From Salminus brasiliensis (Eukaryota; Chordata; Actinopteri; Characiformes; Bryconidae), in NCBI RefSeq assembly GCF_030463535.1, contig NC_132878.1, positions 30,109,761 through 30,173,760 of the forward strand: a stretch of DNA of 64,000 bases. The letters run 5' to 3'. The translations under genes were made by a program, and so were the position numbers. The notes below the pieces were generated by a model. The model was not told where the DNA came from. It searched no databases and saw only the letters and a program-made list of their open reading frames with translations. Shown here piece after piece: positions 1-13,879 of this stretch (positions are counted from its first letter, which is position 1; every line of letters begins with the position of its first letter).

Positions 1-3000
1 CAAACATTAGCTAATTGTGTGTGGTCATGATGCAATACATCAAGTGTCAATCAAAGAGTGATCTTTATTGTAAATCATAAGCTGAGAAGTATTTCCTTTT
101 ATAATTGTACACACATTTCTAAACATACAACCTTTTAACTATAATCTGTATGCATATTTAACTATGTTCCCTGGACCAGGACTCTTGTTGAGTCGTCGTC
201 TTCTCAACATAAGTTAATAATGGATATGGAAAGGACAAGAACTCTGAAACTAGAACTAAAGAACAAGCAAAGGAATCTCACTATAATAGTAGACAAGAGT
301 AGATATATTTGGTTTCCTCGTGCAAAATGACTAGATAAACATGTGTGTGTGGAGAAATTTAAGACTTAGTGTTTACTGAAAAATCCTTTCACTTGTTAAG
401 ACTAGAGTTCTTAGCAAACATGAAAATATGACCTGACCCCTAACAATAGATCAGCAAGTCCTCTCCAAAACTGACCTTTTAGATTTTACAAAGCATGTTT
501 TCTTTATTGTCTTCTCTTATCTTTTTTATGGAAATATTTTTAAAAGGTCACAGTGAACTGATCCAAGTGATGCTTCTGTTCTTCATATTTCTCATATTAT
601 TCATTTTCTTTCTTGTTTCAGTCACAGTTCAGCAACGTAGAGCTTGTTAAATATGTCATCGCAAAATGTCAGCACTTTCATACAGAGTCCAAATGGATCA
701 GAGGTGCAGACTGAGCTGTGGCAAAGCTCAGTGTGGGAAATTTACATCATAGATTTCACATTTGCTGTATTGTACTCCTTTAGCATATCCTAAAATCACA
801 CTATTAAACTTAAACAATAGTAATTTTTTATTATCCATTTATCTCCATTTATTGATGCATATTTCATATGCCTGTCCAATTGTTTTACACAGTTTACAGA
901 GATTTGATCATGGATTTATTGTTCATGGAGTTATTATTTCCAGCGGAAAGATTTGTTGAAGCTACTTTTTCATGCTCAGATGCAGCCAAACATTTTAAAA
1001 TAGGAAATTGCATTAATGAGTGTGATTAGAACTCTCTAATGTAAAATAGACACAATGTTTGGACTGATTTGTGTTTGTGGAACTACAGTGCCACACATTT
1101 GAGATCCAACAAAGATTCAGGAAAACACGATGCTTAATTCTAATTAAATTTGTTTTCCCAAGCATATCATTACTCTTGCCCAAAAACCTTGTATCTGCCA
1201 TTTTGGTGTTTTTGACATCATTAGAATCTGACAGTTGTTCTTTGCAGTGTGTCATTTTATCATTATTCGGCCAATGGGAAAGTAAAAAAATAACAAAAAT
1301 AAATAAGATCTTTTTACATTGACCTTCACTGAAGGTTTAGCAGATTTTTTCATTTGCTTGTGAACTTGGCATTGCGACATAAGAGGCATTTTTGTGGCAG
1401 TGATGATACATGTAATGGGCCTACTTCTGTGTGTCACAACTAAGAGTAATTATAGTTCATCTATGTTACCAAAAGATTACAGTATGCCTTGTGCTTTCTC
1501 AGTAATGTGACAAACAATCATGTGGCAAGTGGTTAGTAAAAGAGGTTCAATACAAAACCAATCCTAAACTAAAAAGTATTTACAGTGGTGATTCAGCATT
1601 GGTGCTGCAATTAAGTCCAAGACTAGGCTTAATTCATGGGAGAGAAAGACTAATAACATTTACTAGAACTTTCAGTTTTATCATAGTGTCCTGATGTACA
1701 TGCCAAATGTTTTCACATCATTTATCAAAAACCTGATTGACACATTCATCTAACTAGATCTGAATGTGAAGTGATGCTCCTGTTCTTATCTTTCTCGTTT
1801 TTCACCACTAGAGGGCAACAAAACTGTGAAGCTTGATACAATTACAGTTGCAAAAGGTCAGCACTTTCACACAGAGTCTAAATGGAGCAGAAGTGCAGAC
1901 CGAGCTGAGAGTGTGAGATGTAGGCAGATGTCCAGAACCAGCGAAGGCCTGTAGTATCAATGGTCTTTAATTGAGGCTCAACTGAGACTGCAATTCAGTG
2001 GAAGTTTGAGTTATGTCTAGTCTGTCCTGAAAGTCACTCCAGAACAACTTCCCCATTGTTCTACATGTAGTTGATCAGCCAAAACAGATGTGTCTCAGTA
2101 TTTTACTTGAATTAAAACAATAGTAGTTTATATGTCTCAAATTATTATTGTAAATTCCATATGACTGTCCTGCTATTTGACATAGAAGACTTTACAGACA
2201 TTAGACTTTTTGACATAATTAGAATCAGACAGCTGTTCTTTAAATTGTCATTTTATCCTGAATGGCCCATTAGAAATGCTTCAGAAGGACTTTGAACAAA
2301 TTCTTCTTACACTGACTTTTGTTGAAGGTAAAGAGGGGTTTCATTACCCAGTAAACTTGCCATTGGTGAATAGAGGGCATTTGTGTGACAGCAGCACTAC
2401 ATGTCATGGGCCTACGTCTGTGTGTCAGCAGCTAAGAGTAATTAAATAGCTCCTGGTAAACTACTAATAGATAACAGTGTGACTTATGCTTTCTCAATAA
2501 TTGGACAAATAACTGTAGGGCCATTAGTTAAAAGGGGTTCAATTCTTAAACAATCCTGAACTAAAAAGTATTTGCAATGCAGATTCAGCACTGACAGTGC
2601 AATGAAGTCCAAGACTGGACTTAATACATGGGAGAACAGTACTTACAATATTTACTAGAAATGCTCTGTTACTCAAAGTCATCTTTTAAAAACTTTAATT
2701 AATTAAAATGTCATTGATTTATTAAAATTAATGAAAATCTAAGTATTACCAAAACTCAAATATTCAGCCTATACTGAAGTACTTTACAAAAAGAATAAAA
2801 AGGACTTATCAACCAACTGTATCTCACATAACCGTGATCCTGAGTGTTAACATAGAGAGTCCTTATATACTATTTCAAGTGTTTTTTACGTTATGGTGTC
2901 ACTTTAGTTGGAGTGGTCCTCAAAAAATGAAATAAAGGTCAGGATTAGGACCAGGGTTAAAGTTAGGTTTTGCTTAATTGAAGTAACATATTAAGTCACT

Positions 3001-3965
3001 TTCAAGTAACATGTCAACATTAAATTTACTTAATGCCACAAAAGCTACAAAAGACATATTTTATCACATTATCATTCATAAACCAAGGTAAACACAAGGC
3101 CAATGCTCATGCCTCTACTTGTGTGTGCATGTGTGTCTATGTGAATACAGAGAGACGCAAGGTTGGTTAGGATTTCTTGAAATGTTATCAGATGCCAGAT
3201 CACGATTTCATGTTTGATTACATTTCAAGTGTAAAGAAGGGGCATTATTTTTCAGTATGTAACAGATTCAACATTCATAATGCTTCACTTAATTGCATTA
3301 TAAAGATATTGCTTGTGCTTAAGCATTTTGGGTAGTCTCTACAGTGACCCTGACCATTAAAAGAGGATAAGAAGAGGTATGAATGAATGCATTTGACACA
3401 GTGCACACAGGTGGGGTATACTCTTCTCTTTCCTGTTAGCTACATTAGCCTCATAAAAATATAGAGACACGCCTGTCTTGAATGATCAACTACATGTGGA
3501 AAATGTGGAAGTTGTTTAGGGGTGGCTTTCAGGGCAGACTAGACAAAACCAAAACTTCCACTAGACTGCAGTGTCAGTTGATCCTTGAATCAGGATCATT
3601 GTTGCTGTAGGCCTTAGCTGACATTGGAAAACTGGGCCTACATCTCACAGTCTTCTAAATGTGAGAAAGGTTTAAAGAAAAGTTTTGGTTGAGCTCTTTG
3701 TTTTAGTTGATTCCCTTGTTGCATGACCTAACTTGCTGCAACACTAATCATCAATTAACTGTTAAGGATAAACAGGCTGATGCAATATTGTGCCCAAGGA
3801 GTTAGTCTTAGGTTTCAGATGGACAAAATTAGATGAGAGTGTGAAGCAATAAGCTGTTGTGTCTTAACACCTTTGATTAGTCCGATACCTGTGAGAGGTG
3901 TTCCATCATTTAAGGTGAGAGGTGATAACTGGTCTCTAAGGCATTACTTTAGAAGCTTGTAAAGA
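1..3965 (+). repeat. Tandem array unit 0 (short variant, about 3.97 kb)
   Basis: This is the first visible copy of the long tandem repeat. It starts with the same bases (caaacattagctaattg) that recur at 3966, 8929, 13880 and 18868. It runs parallel to the following units but lacks about 1 kb: sequence equivalent to position 480 jumps straight to the segment that begins at 5445 in the next unit, so the internal duplication is absent. No open reading frame longer than 83 codons is present, and the short frames recur only because the DNA repeats. The left edge is the window edge, so the array probably extends further left. Confidence 0.9.
1805..1819 (+). promoter_or_regulatory. CTCF-like motif, unit 0
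   Basis: The sequence CCACTAGAGGGCAAC fits the vertebrate CTCF core CCASYAGRKGGCRS at 13 of 14 positions. In every copy it is preceded by a pyrimidine-rich stretch (ttctttctcgtttt type). The base match is seen directly; binding is inference. The pyrimidine tract followed by CAG-like bases could alternatively be a splice-acceptor-like relic. Confidence 0.5.
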
Positions 3966-4036
3966 CAAACATTAGCTAATTGTGTGTGGTCATGATGCAA
4001 TACATCAAGTGTCAGTCAAAGAGTGATCTTTATTGT

Positions 4037-5105
4037 AAATCATAAACTGAGAAGTATTTTCTTTTATAATTGTACACACATTTCTAAACGTACAACCTTT
4101 TAACTATAATCTGTATGCATATTTAACTATGTTCCCTGGACCAGGACTCATGTTGAGGGCTCTATATTCAAGCCTTCGAATTCTCTTCTCAACATAAGTT
4201 AATAATGGATATGGAAAGGACAAGAAGTCTGAAACTAGAACTAAAGAACAAGCAAAGGAATCTCACTATAATAGTAGACAAGAGTAGATATATTTGGTTT
4301 CCTCATGCAAAATGATTAGATAAACATGTGTGTGTGGAGAAATTTAAGATTTGGAGTTTACTGAAAAATCCTTTCACTTGTTAAGACTAGAGTTCTTAGC
4401 AAACATGAAAATATCACCTGACCCCTAACAATAGATAAGCAAATCCTCTCCAAAACTGACCTATTTTACTTGCATCTCTCTGTATTCACTCTCTCTCTCA
4501 CACTCACACCTTGTGGCCTTGTGTGGAGCTTGTTTTAAATGGATAACTTGTTTTAGGGATGGTTTACAGTATGAGATTAAAAATCTGTAATATAATCGGA
4601 AAGTCGTTTGTAAAATCATAAACTGAGAAGTATTTTCTTTTTTAATTGTACACACATTTCTAAATGTATAACCTTTTAACTATAATCTGAATGCATATTT
4701 GACTTAATTCCCTGGACCAGGACCCATGTTGAGGGCTCTATATTCAAGTCTTTAAATTCTCTTCTCAACATAAGTTAATAATGGATATGGAAAGGACAAG
4801 AAGTCTGAAACTTGAGAACAAGCAAAGGAATCTCACTATAATAGTAGATAAGAGTAGATATATTTGTTTTCCTCATGCAAAATGACTAGATTACCATGTG
4901 TGTGGAGAAAGATTTTGTGTTTACTGAAAAGTCCTTTCTCTTGTAAAGACTAGAGTTCTTAGCAAACATGAAAATATCACCTGACCCCTAACAATAGATC
5001 AGCAAATCCTCTCCAAAACTTACCTATTTTACTTACATCTCTCTGTATTCACTCTCTCACACACTCACACACACACACCTTGTGGCCTTGTGTGGACCTT
5101 GGGTG
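4037..5105 (+). repeat. Internal duplication inside the 4.96-kb unit (two about 500-bp copies, offset 576 bp)
   Basis: Within each full unit a block beginning aaatcataaactgagaag (4037) recurs at 4613. Both copies run through the same landmarks (ccctggaccagg, ggctctatattcaag, gaatctcactataatag) and end in similar CT/CA-rich tracts (ctgtattcactctctc, ccttgtggccttgtgtgg). The second copy is shorter and more diverged. Equivalent pairs occur in units 2, 3 and 4; unit 0 has only one copy. Confidence 0.85.
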
Positions 5106-6767
5106 TCAGCAATGCAAGTGAGTCCAGCTGGCCCAAACAAAGACTGTTTAAACTTTAAAATGTGACAAAAACACTGTACATCAGGATCTTCTCATTCAGA
5201 TAAATATTATAAATAAATATTTGAAGCTCTCTTTTTAGACACTCTGTGTTAACACTGAGAGGTACAGTTATGTGAAGTACAGTTATCTTAGTGTTAACAT
5301 AGTGTCCTAATATACATGTCAAGTGTTTTGATGTCATTTATGAAAAATTATTCACACTGACATGTCCCATTGCTAGTCTTTATCCCATCCAGCTTGAACA
5401 AGATTCCATAATACAAGAAATATAATGCTGAGAAATGTTCATAAAGATTTTACAAAGCATGTTTTCTTTATTGTCTCCTCTTATCTTTTTTATGGAAATA
5501 TTTTTAAAAGGTCACAGTGAACTGATCCAAGTGATGCTTCTGTTCTTCATATTTCTCATATTATTCATTTTCTTTCTTGTTTCAGTCACAGTTCAGCAAC
5601 GTAGAGCTTGTTAAATATATCATCGCAAAATGTCAGCACTTTCATACAGAGTCCAAATGGATCAGAGGTGCAGACTGAGCCGTGGGAAAGCTCAGTGTGG
5701 GAAATTTACATCATAGATTTCACATTTGCTGTATTGTACTCCTTTAGCATATCCTAAAATCACACTATTAAACTTAAACAATAGTAGTTTTTATTATCCA
5801 TTTATCTCCATTTATTGATGCATATTTCATATGCCTGTCCAATTGTTTTACACAGTTTACAGAGATTTGATCATGGATTTATTGTTCATGGAGTTATTAT
5901 TTCCAGCGGAAAGATTTGTTGAAGCTACTTTTTGATGCTCAGATGCAGTCAAACATTTTAAAATAGGAAATTGCATTAATGAGTGTGATTAGAACTCTCT
6001 AATGTAAAATAGACACAATGTTTGGACTGATTTGTGTTTGTGGAACTACAGTGCCACACATTTGAGATCCAACAAAGATTCAGGAAAACACGATGCTTAA
6101 TTCTAATTAAACTTGTTTTCCCAAGCATATCATTACTCTTGCCCAAAAACCTTGTATCTGCCATTTTGGTGTTTTTGACATCATTAGAATCTGACAGTTG
6201 TTCTTTGCAGTGTGTCATTTTATCATTATTTGGCCAATGGGAAAGTAAAAAAATAACAAAAATAAATAAGATCTTTTTACATTGACCTTCACTGAAGGTT
6301 TAGCAGATTTTTTCATTTGCTTGTGAACTTGGCATTGCGACATAAGAGGCATTTTTGTGGCAGTGATGATACATGTAATGGGCCTACTTCTGTGTGTCAC
6401 AACTAAGAGTAATTATAGTTCATCTATGTTACCAAAAGATTACAGTATGCCTTGTGCTTTCTCAGTAATGTGACAAACAATCATGTGGCAAGTGGTTAGT
6501 AAAAGAGGTTCAATACAAAACCAATCCTAAACTAAAAAGTATTTACAGTGGTGATTCAGCATTGGTGCTGCAATTAAGTCCAAGACTAGGCTTAATTCAT
6601 GGGAGAGAAAGACTAATAACATTTACTAGAACTTTCAGTTTTATCATAGTGTCCTGATGTACATGCCAAATGTTTTCACATCATTTATCAAAAACCTGAT
6701 TGACACATTCATCTAACTAGATCTGAATGTGAAGTGATGCTCCTGTTCTTATCTTTCTCGTTTTTCA

Positions 6768-6782
6768 CCACTAGAGGGCAAC
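6768..6782 (+). promoter_or_regulatory. CTCF-like motif, unit 1
   Basis: The 15 bases are identical to those in unit 0, at the equivalent position in the unit. Confidence 0.5.
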
Positions 6783-8928
6783 AAAACTGTGAAGCTTGAT
6801 ACATTTACCATTGCAAAAGGTCAGCACTTTCACACAGAGTCTAAATGGAGCAGAAGTGCAGACCGAGCTGAGAGTGTGAGATGTAGGCAGATGTCCAGAA
6901 CCAGCGAAGGCCTGTAGTATCAATGGTCTTTAATTGAGGCTCAACTGAGACTGCAATTCAGTGGAAGTTTGAGTTATGTCTAGTCTGTCCTGAAAGTCAC
7001 TCCAGAACAACTTCCCCATTGTTCTACATGTAGTTGATCAGCCAAAACAGATGTGTCTCAGTATTTTACTTGAATTAAAACAATAGTAGTTTATATGTCT
7101 CAAATTATTATTGTAAATTCCATATGACTGTCCTGCTATTTGACATAGAAGACTTTACAGACATTAGACTTTTTGACATAATTAGAATCAGACAGCTGTT
7201 CTTTAAATTGTCATTTTATCCTGAATGGCCCATTAGAAATGCTTCAGAAGGACTTTGAACAAATTCTTCTTACACTGACTTTTGTTGAAGGTAAAGAGGG
7301 GTTTCATTACCCAGTAAACTTGCCATTGGTGAATAGAGGGCATTTGTGTGACAGCAGCACTACATGTCATGGGCCTACGTCTGTGTGTCAGCAGCTAAGA
7401 GTAATTAAATAGCTCCTGGTAAACTACTAATAGATAACAGTGTGACTTATGCTTTCTCAATAATTGGACAAATAACTGTAGGGCCATTAGTTAAAAGGGG
7501 TTCAATTCTTAAACAATCCTGAACTAAAAAGTATTTGCAATGCAGATTCAGCACTGACAGTGCAATGAAGTCCAAGACTGGACTTAATACATGGGAGAAC
7601 AGTACTTACAATATTTACTAGAAATGCTCTGTTACTCAAAGTCATCTTTTAAAAACTTTAATTAATTAAAATGTCATTGATTTATTAAAATTAATGAAAA
7701 TCTAAGTATTACCAAAACTCAAATATTCAGCCTATACTGAAGTACTTTACAAAAAGAATAAAAAGGACTTATCAACCAACTGTATCTCACATAACCGTGA
7801 TCCTGAGTGTTAACATAGAGAGTCCTTATATACTATTTCAAGTGTTTTTTACGTTATGGTGTCACTTTAGTTGGAGTGGTCCTCAAAAAATGAAATAAAG
7901 GTCAGGATTAGGACCAGGGTTAAAGTTAGGTTTTGCTTAATTGAAGTAACATATTAAGTCACTTTCAAGTAACATGTCAACATTAAATTTACTTAATGCC
8001 ACAAAAGCTACAAAAGACATATTTTATCACATTATCATTCATAAACCAAGGTAAACACAAGGCCAATGCTCATGCCTCTACTTGTGTGTGCATGTGTGTC
8101 TATGTGAATACAGAGAGACGCAAGGTTGGTTAGGATTTCTTGAAATGTTATCAGATGCCAGATCACGATTTCATGTTTGATTACATTTCAAGTGTAAAGA
8201 AGGGGCATTATTTTTCAGTATGTAACAGATTCAACATTCATAATGCTTCACTTAATTGCATTATAAAGATATTGCTTGTGCTTAAGCATTTTGGGTAGTC
8301 TCTACAGTGACCCTGACCATTAAAAGAGGATAAGAAGAGGTATGAATGAATGCATTTGACACAGTGCACACAGGTGGGGTATACTCTTCTCTTTCCTGTT
8401 AGCTACATTAGCCTCATAAAAATATAGAGACACGCCTGTCTTGAATGATCAACTACATGTGGAAAATGTGGAAGTTGTTTAGGGGTGGCTTTCAGGGCAG
8501 ACTAGACAAAACCAAAACTTCCACTAGACTGCAGTGTCAGTTGATCCTTGAATCAGGATCATTGTTGCTGTAGGCCTTAGCTGACATTGGAAAACTGGGC
8601 CTACATCTCACAGTCTTCTAAATGTGAGAAAGGTTTAAAGAAAAGTTTTGGTTGAGCTCTTTGTTTTAGTTGATTCCCTTGTTGCATGACCTAATTTGCT
8701 GCAACACTAATCATCAATTAACTGTTAAGGATAAACAGGCTGATGCAATATTGTGCCCAAGGAGTTAGTCTTAGGTTTCAGATGGACAAAATTAGATGAG
8801 AGTGTGAAGCAATAAGCTGTTGTGTCTTAACACCTTTGATTAGTCCGATACCTGTGAGAGGTGTTCCATCATTTAAGGTGAGAGGTGATAACTGGTCTCT
8901 AAGGCATTACTTTAGAAGCTTGTAAAGA

Positions 8929-11900
8929 CAAACATTAGCTAATTGTGTGTGGTCATGATGCAATACATCAAGTGTCAGTCAAAGAGTGATCTTTATTGTA
9001 AATCATAAACTGAGAAGTATTTTCTTTTATAATTGTACACACATTTCTAAACGTACAACCTTTTAACTATAATCTGTATGCATATTTAACTATGTTCCCT
9101 GGACCAGGACTCATGTTGAGGGCTCTATATTCAAGCCTTCGAATTCTCTTCTCAACATAAGTTAATAATGGATATGGAAAGGACAAGAAGTCTGAAACTA
9201 GAACTAAAGAACAAGCAAAGGAATCTCACTATAATAGTAGACAAGAGTAGATATATTTGGTTTCCTCATGCAAAATGATTAGATAAACATGTGTGTGTGG
9301 AGAAATTTAAGATTTGGAGTTTACTGAAAAAGATTAGAGTTCTTAGCAAACATGAAAATATCACCTGACCCCTAACAATAGATAAGCAAATCCTCTCCAA
9401 AACTGACCTATTTTACTTGCATCTCTCTGTATTCACTCTCTCTCTCACACTCACACCTTGTGGCCTTGTGTGGAGCTTGTTTTAAATGGATAACTTGTTT
9501 TAGGGATGGTTTACAGTATGAGATTAAAAATCTGTAATATAATCGGAAAGTCGTTTGTAAAATCATAAACTGAGAAGTATTTTCTTTTTTAATTGTACAC
9601 ACATTTCTAAATGTATAACCTTTTAACTATAATCTGAATGCATATTTGACTTAATTCCCTGGACCAGGACCCATGTTGAGGGCTCTATATTCAAGTCTTT
9701 AAATTCTCTTCTCAACATAAGTTAATAATGGATATGGAAAGGACAAGAAGTCTGAAACTTGAGAACAAGCAAAGGAATCTCACTATAATAGTAGATAAGA
9801 GTAGATATATTTGTTTTCCTCATGCAAAATGACTAGATTACCATGTGTGTGGAGAAAGATTTTGTGTTTACTGAAAAGTCCTTTCTCTTGTAAAGACTAG
9901 AGTTCTTAGCAAACATGAAAATATCACCTGACCCCTAACAATAGATCAGCAAATCCTCTCCAAAACTTACCTATTTTACTTACATCTCTCTGTATTCACT
10001 CTCTCACACACTCACACACACACACCTTGTGGCCTTGTGTGGACCTTGGGTGTCAGCAATGCAAGTGAGTCCAGCTGGCCCAAACAAAGACTGTTTAAAC
10101 TTTAAAATGTGACAAAAACACTGTACATCAGGATCTTCTCATTCAGATAAATCTCACATATTTGAAGCTCTCTTTTTAGACACTCTGTGTTAACACTGAG
10201 AGGTACAGTTATGTGAAGTACAGTTATCTTAGTGTTAACATAGTGTCCTAATATACATGTCAAGTGTTTTGATGTCATTTATGAAAAATTATTCACACTG
10301 ACATGTCCCATTGCTAGTCTTTATCCCATCCAGCTTGAACAAGATTCCATAATACAAGAAATATAATGCTGAGAAATGTTCATAAAGATTTTACAAAGCA
10401 TGTTTTCTTTATTGTCTCCTCTTATCTTTTTTATGGAAATATTTTTAAAAGGTCACAGTGAACTGATCCAAGTGATGCTTCTGTTCTTCATATTTCTCAT
10501 ATTATTCATTTTCTTTCTTGTTTCAGTCACAGTTCAGCAACGTAGAGCTTGTTAAATATATCATCGCAAAATGTCAGCACTTTCATACAGAGTCCAAATG
10601 GATCAGAGGTGCAGACTGAGCCGTGGGAAAGCTCAGAGTGGGAAATTTACATCATAGATTTCACATTTGCTGTATTGTACTCCTTTAGCATATCCTAAAA
10701 TCACACTATTAAACTTAAACAATAGTAGTTTTTATTATCCATTTATCTCCATTTATTGATGCATATTTCATATGCCTGTCCAATTGTTTTACACAGTTTA
10801 CAGAGATTTGATCATGGATTTATTGTTCATGGAGTTATTATTTCCAGCGGAAAGATTTGTTGAAGCTACTTTTTGATGCTCAGATGCAGTCAAACATTTT
10901 AAAATAGGAAATTGCATTAATGAGTGTGATTAGAACTCTCTAATGTAAAATAGACACAATGTTTGGACTGATTTGTGTTTGTGGAACTACAGTGCCACAC
11001 ATTTGAGATCCAACAAAGATTCAGGAAAACACGATGCTTAATTCTAATTAAACTTGTTTTCCCAAGCATATCATTACTCTTGCCCAAAAACCTTGTATCT
11101 GCCATTTTGGTGTTTTTGACATCATTAGAATCTGACAGTTGTTCTTTGCAGTGTGTCATTTTATCATTATTCGGCCAATGGGAAAGTAAAAAAATAACAA
11201 AAATAAATAAGATCTTTTTACATTGACCTTCACTGAAGGTTTAGCAGATTTATTCATTTGCTTGTGAACTTGGCATTGCGACATAAGAGGCATTTTTGTG
11301 GCAGTGATGATACATGTAATGGGCCTACTTCTGTGTGTCACAACTAAGAGTAATTATAGTTCATCTATGTTACCAAAAGATTACAGTATGCCTTGTGCTT
11401 TCTCAGTAATGTGACAAACAATCATGTGGCAAGTGGTTAGTAAAAGAGGTTCAATACAAAACCAATCCTAAACTAAAAAGTATTTACAGTGGTGATTCAG
11501 CATTGGTGCTGCAATTAAGTCCAAGACTAGGCTTAATTCATGGGAGAGAAAGACTAATAACATTTACTAGAACTTTCAGTTTTATCATAGTGTCCTGATG
11601 TACATGCCAAATGTTTTCACATCATTTATCAAAAACCTGATTGACACATTCATCTAACTAGATCTGAATGTGAAGTGATGCTCCTGTTCTTATCTTTCTC
11701 GTTTTTCACCACTAGAGGGCAACAAAACTGTGAAGCTTGATACATTTACCATTGCAAAAGGTCAGCACTTTCACACAGAGTCTAAATGGAGCAGAAGTGC
11801 AGACCGAGCTGAGAGTGTGAGATGTAGGCAGATGTCCAGAACCAGCGAAGGCCTGTAGTATCAATGGTCTTTAATTGAGGCTCAACTGAGACTGCAATTC

Positions 11901-13879
11901 AGTGGAAGTTTGAGTTATGTCTAGTCTGTCCTGAAAGTCACTCCAGAACAACTTCCCCATTGTTCTACATGTAGTTGATCAGCCAAAACAGATGTGTCTC
12001 AGTATTTTACTTGAATTAAAACAATAGTAGTTTATATGTCTCAAATTATTATTGTAAATTCCATATGACTGTCCTGCTATTTGACATAGAAGACTTTACA
12101 GACATTAGACTTTTTGACATAATTAGAATCAGACAGCTGTTCTTTAAATTGTCATTTTATCCTGAATGGCCCATTAGAAATGCTTCAGAAGGACTTTGAA
12201 CAAATTCTTCTTACACTGACTTTTGTTGAAGGTAAAGAGGGGTTTCATTACCCAGTAAACTTGCCATTGGTGAATAGAGGGCATTTGTGTGACAGCAGCA
12301 CTACATGTCATGGGCCTACGTCTGTGTGTCAGCAGCTAAGAGTAATTAAATAGCTCCTGGTAAACTACTAATAGATAACAGTGTGACTTATGCTTTCTCA
12401 ATAATTGGACAAATAACTGTAGGGCCATTAGTTAAAAGGGGTTCAATTCTTAAACAATCCTGAACTAAAAAGTATTTGCAATGCAGATTCAGCACTGACA
12501 GTGCAATGAAGTCCAAGACTGGACTTAATACATGGGAGAACAGTACTTACAATATTTACTAGAAATGCTCTGTTACTCAAAGTCATCTTTTAAAAACTTT
12601 AATTAATTAAAATGTCATTGATTTATTAAAATTAATGAAAATCTAAGTATTACCAAAACTCAAATATTCAGCCTATACTGAAGTACTTTACAAAAAGAAT
12701 AAAAAGGACTTATCAACCAACTGTATCTCACATAACCGTGATCCTGAGTGTTAACATAGAGAGTCCTTATATACTATTTCAAGTGTTTTTTACGTTATGG
12801 TGTCACTTTAGTTGGAGTGGTCCTCAAAAAATGAAATAAAGGTCAGGATTAGGACCAGGGTTAAAGTTAGGTTTTGCTTAATTGAAGTAACATATTAAGT
12901 CACTTTCAAGTAACATGTCAACATTAAATTTACTTAATGCCACAAAAGCTACAAAAGACATATTTTATCACATTATCATTCATAAACCAAGGTAAACACA
13001 AGGCCAATGCTCATGCCTCTACTTGTGTGTGCATGTGTGTCTATGTGAATACAGAGAGACGCAAGGTTGGTTAGGATTTCTTGAAATGTTATCAGATGCC
13101 AGATCACGATTTCATGTTTGATTACATTTCAAGTGTAAAGAAGGGGCATTATTTTTCAGCATGTAACAGATTCAACATTCATAATGCTTCACTTAATTGC
13201 ATTATAAAGATATTGCTTGTGCTTAAGCATTTTGGGTAGTCTCTACAGTGACCCTGACCATTAAAAGAGGATAAGAAGAGGTATGAATGAATGCATTTGA
13301 CACAGTGCACACAGGTGGGGTATACTCTTCTCTTTCCTGTTAGCTACATTAGCCTCATAACTTCAATGCAAAATATAGAGACACGCCTGTCTTGAATGAT
13401 CAACTACATGTGGAAAATGTGGAAGTTGTTTAGGGGTGGCTTTCAGGGCAGACTAGACAAAACCAAAACTTCCACTAGACTGCAGTGTCAGTTGATCCTT
13501 GAATCAGGATCATTGTTGCTGTAGGCCTTAGCTGACATTGGAAAACTGGGCCTACATCTCACAGTCTTCTAAATGTGAGAAAGGTTTAAAGAAAAGTTTT
13601 GGTTGAGCTCTTTGTTTTAGTTGATTCCCTTGTTGCATGACCTAACTTGCTGCAACACTAATCATCAATTAACTGTTAAGGATAAACAGGCTGATGCAAT
13701 ATTGTGCCCAAGGAGTTAGTCTTAGGTTTCAGATGGACAAAATTAGATGAGAGTGTGAAGCAATAAGCTGTTGTGTCTTAACACCTTTGATTAGTCCGAT
13801 ACCTGTGAGAGGTGTTCCATCATTTAAGGTGAGAGGTGATAACTGGTCTCTAAGGCATTACTTTAGAAGCTTGTAAAGA
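8929..13879 (+). repeat. Tandem array unit 2 (full, 4,951 bp)
   Basis: This full unit is collinear with unit 1. Private differences include the loss of about 20 bases near 9330, in the run following tttactgaaaaa. At about 10,150 it carries the short variant gataaatctcacatatttg that it shares with unit 4. Near its end (about 13,360) it has an extra cttcaatgca that is shared with unit 3. Confidence 0.92.
11709..11723 (+). promoter_or_regulatory. CTCF-like motif, unit 2
   Basis: Identical 15 bases at the equivalent position of unit 2. Confidence 0.5.

Larger units (their letters stand above)
3966..8928 (+). repeat. Tandem array unit 1 (full, 4,963 bp)
   Basis: This is a full unit of the array. 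It differs from its neighbours by scattered single bases and a few short indels only. It carries the AT-rich variant at about 5200 (gataaatattataaataaat) that is shared with unit 3 but not with units 2 or 4. It has no protein-coding gene: the longest frames are about 80 codons, overlap each other on both strands and resemble no family I recognise. Confidence 0.92.

Noticed and set aside
1013-1437. Small overlapping frames on both strands (80, 83 and 61 codons) that recur in every array unit
   Set aside because: They recur because the DNA repeats, they overlap each other in opposite strands, the sequences look unlike any known protein, and substitutions between units change amino acids freely.
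4461-4655. 64-codon frame on the - strand conserved in four units
   Set aside because: It lies across a low-complexity CT tract and the internal duplication; the second internal copy does not preserve the frame.
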